DNA from: Tragulus kanchil
Lineage: Eukaryota; Chordata; Mammalia; Artiodactyla; Tragulidae
Length of the DNA stretch: 64,000 nt
Reading direction: 5' to 3'
Assembly: GCA_022376925.1 (NCBI GenBank)
Contig: JAIOJX010000003.1
Span: forward strand, 34,172,874-34,236,873
Under the pieces are notes generated by a model. That model saw only the letters and a list, made by a program, of their open reading frames with translations, was not told the DNA's origin and did not search any database. Position 1 is the first letter of the stretch. Each line of letters opens with the position of its first letter. Shown here in pieces: positions 59,576 to 64,000 of the stretch. A program made the position numbers and the translations under genes.

Positions 59576-60035
59576 TCAAGAGAGACCACGGTATATTCTC
59601 TTGCTGGTTAGGCCTCTACAGACATATGTTTGCTACGTCCACCTCCATGGTTATATGAACATTCCCTGCCCCTCCCCGACCCACAGAGCCTCTGAAAACT
59701 CAGCTTAGCTTCTTTCCCATAGGCTTTACTCCTCTAGTTCTTTCTAATCCTTCCCTACTCTTGACTGGCTTCCCTCCTCCAGTGCACGTACATTCTAAGT
59801 TAGACATAGGTGGAGGGATGATGACCTTTCTATTGACATCTTCTTTAATGTAGAATGTTACATTCATCGTGCTATTCTATTTACTATTTTCAATTGAATT
59901 TCATTATAATAGTTCTTTTCTGAGTGGACTAACTGCTAAAATTGAATTTGGGAACGTGATTTGTTTGTGGTTCCAGAGCCTATAATTACAGAATTCACAT
60001 GAATGAAGCCCTCTCCTTTACTTTAAAACTAGTTA
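59576..60035. other. Unique non-coding sequence
   Basis: No recognised element. Confidence 0.5.
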
Positions 60036-60254
60036 GTGTGCACATGCATGATCCGTCGTGCCCGACTCTTTGTGATCCCATGGACTGTAGCCCAGCAGGC
60101 TCCTGGTGGATTACCATTCTCCAGGCAAGAATACTGGAGTGGGTTGGCATTTCCTCCTCCCGGGGATCATCCCAACCCAGGGATCAAACCCGAGTCCCCT
60201 GTGGCTCCTGTGTTGTAGGCAGATGCTTTACTCATGAGCGACCAGGGAAGCCCT
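60036..60254 (-). mobile_element. Bov-tA-type SINE
   Basis: Reverse strand: cgtgcccgactctttgtgat, aggcaagaatactggagtgg, atcatcccaacccagggatc and gagcgaccagggaagccc. The flanks repeat aaaactagtt (60025-60034 and 60257-60266), a likely target-site duplication. Confidence 0.93.
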
Positions 60255-60480
60255 TAAAACTAGTTTAATCAGAAGTTATTAGCCCAGATAAAAAAGAAAC
60301 ATTTTTATGTTCTCTTTCCTTGAGGTATATGTGTATATGGACATATGTAGTGTGAGTCCATCATATCTGCTTACAGGCCATTAGATTAGAAAGTTCTCCT
60401 TGAAGAAGACATAAGAACTTAGAGCTGATTTAAGCCTTAGAATAAAAATCCCCACTAAAATGTGTTTAGTAGGGTATATT

Positions 60481-60688
60481 ATTGTTTAGTTGCTAAACCA
60501 TGTCTGACTCTTTGCAACCCCATGAGCTATAGCCCACCAGGCTCCTCTGACCATAGGATTTCTCAGGCAAGAATACTGGAATGAATTGCCATTTCCTCCT
60601 CCAGGGGATCTTCCTGACCCAGGGATCGAACCTACATATCCTCCAAAGGAAGGCAAATTCTTTACCACTAACCCACCTGGGAAGCCCT
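60481..60688 (-). mobile_element. Bov-tA-type SINE
   Basis: Reverse strand: tgtttagttgctaaaccatg, caggcaagaatactggaatg, ggatcttcctgacccaggga and cccacctgggaagccc. The flanks share a tagt(a)gg/tatggtata-like phrase (tagtagggtatatt and tagtatggtatag), a plausible target-site duplication. Confidence 0.93.
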
Positions 60689-61669
60689 TAGTATGGTATA
60701 GAAACCCCTCTAACACTATGTTCACATTATAAAGATGCTTAAATATGCCTTTTTGCCTTCAATTTTTCCCATTCCTTCACAGTAACTATAGAAACTGAAT
60801 TGAGCATTCTATTGCCACCAGAAAAATAGATGCTTCTCCCCTCTCCCTAACCAGTGGGAGAACCGACCTTTGTTTAAAATAGTCATGGTCACCATACTTA
60901 GAAGCCAAGCAAACTCAGGTGTAAATTTTCAGTAATTACAAAAGAAAGAGTAGGCAAAGAAAACAGAAAGCCCCCAAAGCCCAGCAGAACCTAAATCCCA
61001 GGAAGTAGGTGGTGAATTCCTGCATCTGCTTTGGCAGGGTGCTGGTGAGTTTCTGTATAATTTTGTAGTTTGTTTTTCACCGACCATCCCTGGAGAGAAC
61101 TCCACTGGCTTCCCAAAGGAGCTTCTGCCTCTTAACTCCTCAGAGCTTTTGGTGTGGAAATTAACCAAAGTCTAAAAACCTTTACGTGCTCCAGAAAACA
61201 AACAAAACGCACTCCAAGGGACTTATTATTTGCAGCACTCAGATTCCACCTCATCTCATGCACACTCACTTGCTCACACACGTGCAGGGACACACGGTTA
61301 TACATATTTCGAAGTAGGAAAACTTACTTAAAATGTTTTCTAGGTTCACCCCCAAAGCAGCGTGGTCTCTCTCAAACCAGCCTAACACAAAAATAGTAGA
61401 AAATACCTCAAATAAATACAATTTACTGAGCACCAAATTTGCATAAATACCAATCTCCAAAGAAAATAGACCTGAGGGGAAATAAGCTAGAGAAAGCCAG
61501 CATCTCCGGCATGAATGAGTGACAGAGAAGACCTTTGTGAAGCGGCAGCTGTTCAAACAGCCACTGTCCTAGATGGTCCATTTGTGTGAAAATAATGCTG
61601 GATTAGGTGATTGCCTTTTCTTAATGGGCCCCATTCATTTTCAGAATTAGGATGTCCTAGGAACACCTC
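60689..61669. other. Unique non-coding sequence
   Basis: No recognised repeat or exon. Frames of 79-96 codons on either strand lack family resemblance. Confidence 0.5.
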
Positions 61670-61882
61670 AGACTTCCTTGATGGTTCAGATGGTAAAGAA
61701 TCTGCCTGCAATGCAGGAGACCTGGGTTCAGTCTCTGGGTCGAAAACATCCCTTGAGGAAGAGAATGGCTACCCACTCCAGTGTTCTTGCCTGGAAAATT
61801 CCATGGAGAGAGAAGCCTGATGGTCTACAGTCTATAGGTTCACAGAAGTCAGACATGACTGAGTGACTAACACAGACAGACA
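61670..61882 (+). mobile_element. Bov-tA-type SINE
   Basis: Sense: cttccttgatggttcagatg, gcaatgcaggagacctgggt and actccagtgttcttgcctgg, ending actgagtgactaacacagac. Confidence 0.93.
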
Positions 61883-62121
61883 GGAGCACCTCAACAGCAA
61901 GGTAGCTGAGATCTGTTGAAGTATCGTCTCTTGCTTTCCTTAATTATACTTTTCTCATTCTGGCTTTGGAGCTATGGAAAGTTCCATAAACCTCATGAGT
62001 GGTCAAATTTGTGAGTGAGATAAGACATGGAAAATTTACTTGAGTGAGTGTCATCAGTTTTACTTTTACAATTACATTTGATTGAATAAAGCATTTCAAA
62101 TGAGCTAGCCACATTTGCCTG

Positions 62122-62335
62122 TGTGTGTGTTAAGTCACTACAGTTGTGTCTGACTCTTTGCGAACCCATAACCTGCAGCCTGCCAGGCTCCTCTGTCCAT
62201 TGGATTCTCTAGACAAGAATACTGGAGTGGGTTGCCATTCCCTTCTCCAGGGGACCTTCCCGACCCAGGGATTGAACCCAAGTCTCTTATATCTCCTACA
62301 TTAGCAGGTGGATTTTTTACCATTAGCACCACACA
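62122..62335 (-). mobile_element. Bov-tA-type SINE
   Basis: Reverse strand: taagtcactacagttgtgtc, agacaagaatactggagtgg, ggggaccttcccgacccagg and ccattagcaccacac. The usual gggaagccc head is missing, so the 5' end is truncated. Confidence 0.92.
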
Positions 62336-62815
62336 TTTGTCCGGTGACAGTCAGTTCTATCAGGTTGGACTGTTTTCTTTCTGGTCAATCTCTATGTTCT
62401 CTCTCAGTACCTAGTATAGTGAGAGAGCAAAGCAGCCAACACACCTTACAGTGGTAACCTGTCTTTTTTCCAGTCTGATGATTAGAATATTAATTTTTAG
62501 ATTTGGCGGAAAAAAAGTAATATTGTACTGCCATATGCTAGTACTTACTTACCCTGGAGGACTTTTTCTGAAAGCTCTACTCAGTTTACAAGGGTCTTGG
62601 AAGAGTGGTCCCAGTTCAGTCCCTATGTCTGCTTAAGGCTATTAATAAGTAACCGTTGTTTGTTTGTTGTTGTTTTTTCCCTCTTCTTCTTTTTTTTTGA
62701 ATTGCCTTGGGCAGTGCAACTGAGAAGTTGATAAATTACTGTTTTGGATATTTCAGAGAAATCCAGAGACTTTTCAATGCCTTAGCACATTTTGCCTAAA
62801 TTGTAAAGGTTAGTT
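62336..62815. other. Unique non-coding sequence
   Basis: No recognised element. Repeated at 63409-63888. Confidence 0.5.
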
Positions 62816-63121
62816 GATGTATGTTGTTCATTTTGACTCTGTGACCCCATGGACGGCAGCACGCCAGGCTCTTTTCTCTTTCATTATCTCCTTGAGTTTT
62901 CTCAAATGTGAGTCCATTGAATTGGTGATGCTAGTTAACCATCTTGTCCTCTTCCACCCAGTTCTCCTTTTGGCTTCAGTCTTTCCCAACATAAGGGTCT
63001 TTTCCAGCGAGTCTGCTCTTTGAATCAGGTGGCCCAATTACTGCAGCCTCAGTTTTAGCAACAGTCCTTCCAATGAATATTCAAGGTTGACTTCCTCTAG
63101 GACTGACTGGTTTGATCTTGC
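62816..63121 (-). mobile_element. BovB LINE 3' fragment with reverse-transcriptase C-terminal remnant
   Basis: The minus frame 63037-62828 shows [57 protein letters not shown] and TESK, the extreme C-terminus of the RTE-type ORF. It stops at the duplication junction, so more BovB is expected to the right of this window. Confidence 0.93.
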
Positions 63122-63194
63122 TGTCATCAGTTTTACTTTTACAATTACATTTGATTGAATAAAGCATTTCAAATGAGCTAGCCACATTTGCCTG

Positions 63195-63408
63195 TGTGTG
63201 TGTTAAGTCACTACAGTTGTGTCTGACTCTTTGCGAACCCATAACCTGCAGCCTGCCAGGCTCCTCTGTCCATTGGATTCTCTAGACAAGAATACTGGAG
63301 TGGGTTGCCATTCCCTTCTCCAGGGGACCTTCCCGACCCAGGGATTGAACCCAAGTCTCTTATATCTCCTACATTAGCAGGTGGATTTTTTACCATTAGC
63401 ACCACACA
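63195..63408 (-). mobile_element. Copy of Bov-tA-type SINE
   Basis: Duplicate of 62122-62335 at an offset of 1073. Confidence 0.92.
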
Positions 63409-63888
63409 TTTGTCCGGTGACAGTCAGTTCTATCAGGTTGGACTGTTTTCTTTCTGGTCAATCTCTATGTTCTCTCTCAGTACCTAGTATAGTGAGAGAG
63501 CAAAGCAGCCAACACACCTTACAGTGGTAACCTGTCTTTTTTCCAGTCTGATGATTAGAATATTAATTTTTAGATTTGGCGGAAAAAAAGTAATATTGTA
63601 CTGCCATATGCTAGTACTTACTTACCCTGGAGGACTTTTTCTGAAAGCTCTACTCAGTTTACAAGGGTCTTGGAAGAGTGGTCCCAGTTCAGTCCCTATG
63701 TCTGCTTAAGGCTATTAATAAGTAACCGTTGTTTGTTTGTTGTTGTTTTTTCCCTCTTCTTCTTTTTTTTTGAATTGCCTTGGGCAGTGCAACTGAGAAG
63801 TTGATAAATTACTGTTTTGGATATTTCAGAGAAATCCAGAGACTTTTCAATGCCTTAGCACATTTTGCCTAAATTGTAAAGGTTAGTT

Positions 63889-64000
63889 GATGTATGTTGT
63901 TCATTTTGACTCTGTGACCCCATGGACGGCAGCACGCCAGGCTCTTTTCTCTTTCATTATCTCCTTGAGTTTTCTCAAATGTGAGTCCATTGAATTGGTG
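63889..64000 (-). mobile_element. Copy of BovB 3' fragment, cut by window end
   Basis: Duplicate of the left part of 62816-63121. Confidence 0.88.

Larger units (their letters stand above)
62049..64000 (+). repeat. Tandem direct duplication 15 (1073-bp offset), cut by window end
   Basis: Positions 62049-63121 are repeated from 63122 to the window edge with no spacer. I saw no difference in the visible 879 bases. The right edge of the first copy is in the middle of a BovB fragment (gtttgatcttgc), with no element boundary there. Confidence 0.96.

Noticed and set aside
200..64000. The 1.1 kb repeats as a satellite, transposon family or CRISPR-like array
   Set aside because: Units at different junctions are unrelated in sequence, have no terminal repeats or common motif, and occur in exactly two copies each (three where they overlap).

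Overview
The window is non-coding nuclear DNA from a ruminant artiodactyl, probably a bovid or a close relative. I base this on the mix of dispersed repeats. There are about twenty Bov-tA/Bov-A-type SINEs, several 3' fragments of the RTE-clade LINE BovB with recognisable reverse-transcriptase C-terminal residues, tRNA-Glu-derived CHR-type SINEs, ruminant-type L1 3' ends, and older mammalian MIR, L1 and MLT1-like remnants. I find no convincing protein-coding exon, no tRNA or rRNA gene, and no CRISPR array. The longest reading frames fall in repeats, in a CpG-rich segment or in anonymous sequence. I cannot name the species or chromosome.

The dominant feature is one that no element family explains. 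Fifteen times, a stretch of about 1.07-1.24 kb is followed directly by a near-identical copy of itself, in the same orientation, with 0-37 bp between the copies. The junctions lie near 1281, 3249, 5292, 7423, 10655, 18187, 20148, 23930, 29636, 32806, 38215, 42902, 48147, 52457 and 63121. The duplicated sequences are unrelated to each other. They cut through SINEs, L1, BovB, a CpG island and unique DNA without regard to element ends. Several overlap, so some sequence is present three times. Extra differences between copies sit mostly next to the junctions, as short deletions and garbled runs. The best explanation is a systematic assembly or consensus-stitching error that kept both sides of a ~1.1 kb overlap. 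If so, about 16.9 kb of the 64 kb is spurious and the true locus is about 47 kb. If the copies are real, this is a very unusual form of tandem duplication.

Layout: 1-2430 holds a (CA)n tract, a CpG island with promoter-like motifs (421-725, recopied at 1505-1809), a rearranged SINE and a GC-rich tRNA-type SINE. 2431-8526 is L1-derived plus AT-rich unique sequence with chained duplications. 8527-13100 has a young-looking GC-rich SINE and old L1. 13100-22800 is unique DNA with scattered SINEs. 22800-35100 is mostly unique, with one BovB fragment. 35100-41080 is a dense nest of L1, BovB, CHR and Bov-tA insertions and a SINE-split MLT1-like LTR. 41080-53600 is unique sequence with MIRs, an L1/BovB nest and a short L1 insertion with clear target-site duplications. 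53600-58115 has a 5'-truncated L1 of about 1.5 kb with target-site duplications, an L1 5' remnant and an MLT1-like LTR. 58115-64000 is unique sequence with a small CpG cluster, five SINE loci and a final BovB fragment cut by the last duplication junction.

No gene network can be inferred. The only regulatory candidate is the CpG-rich segment at 421-725. Its gene, if any, would probably lie to the left of the window or be built from exons I could not recognise.
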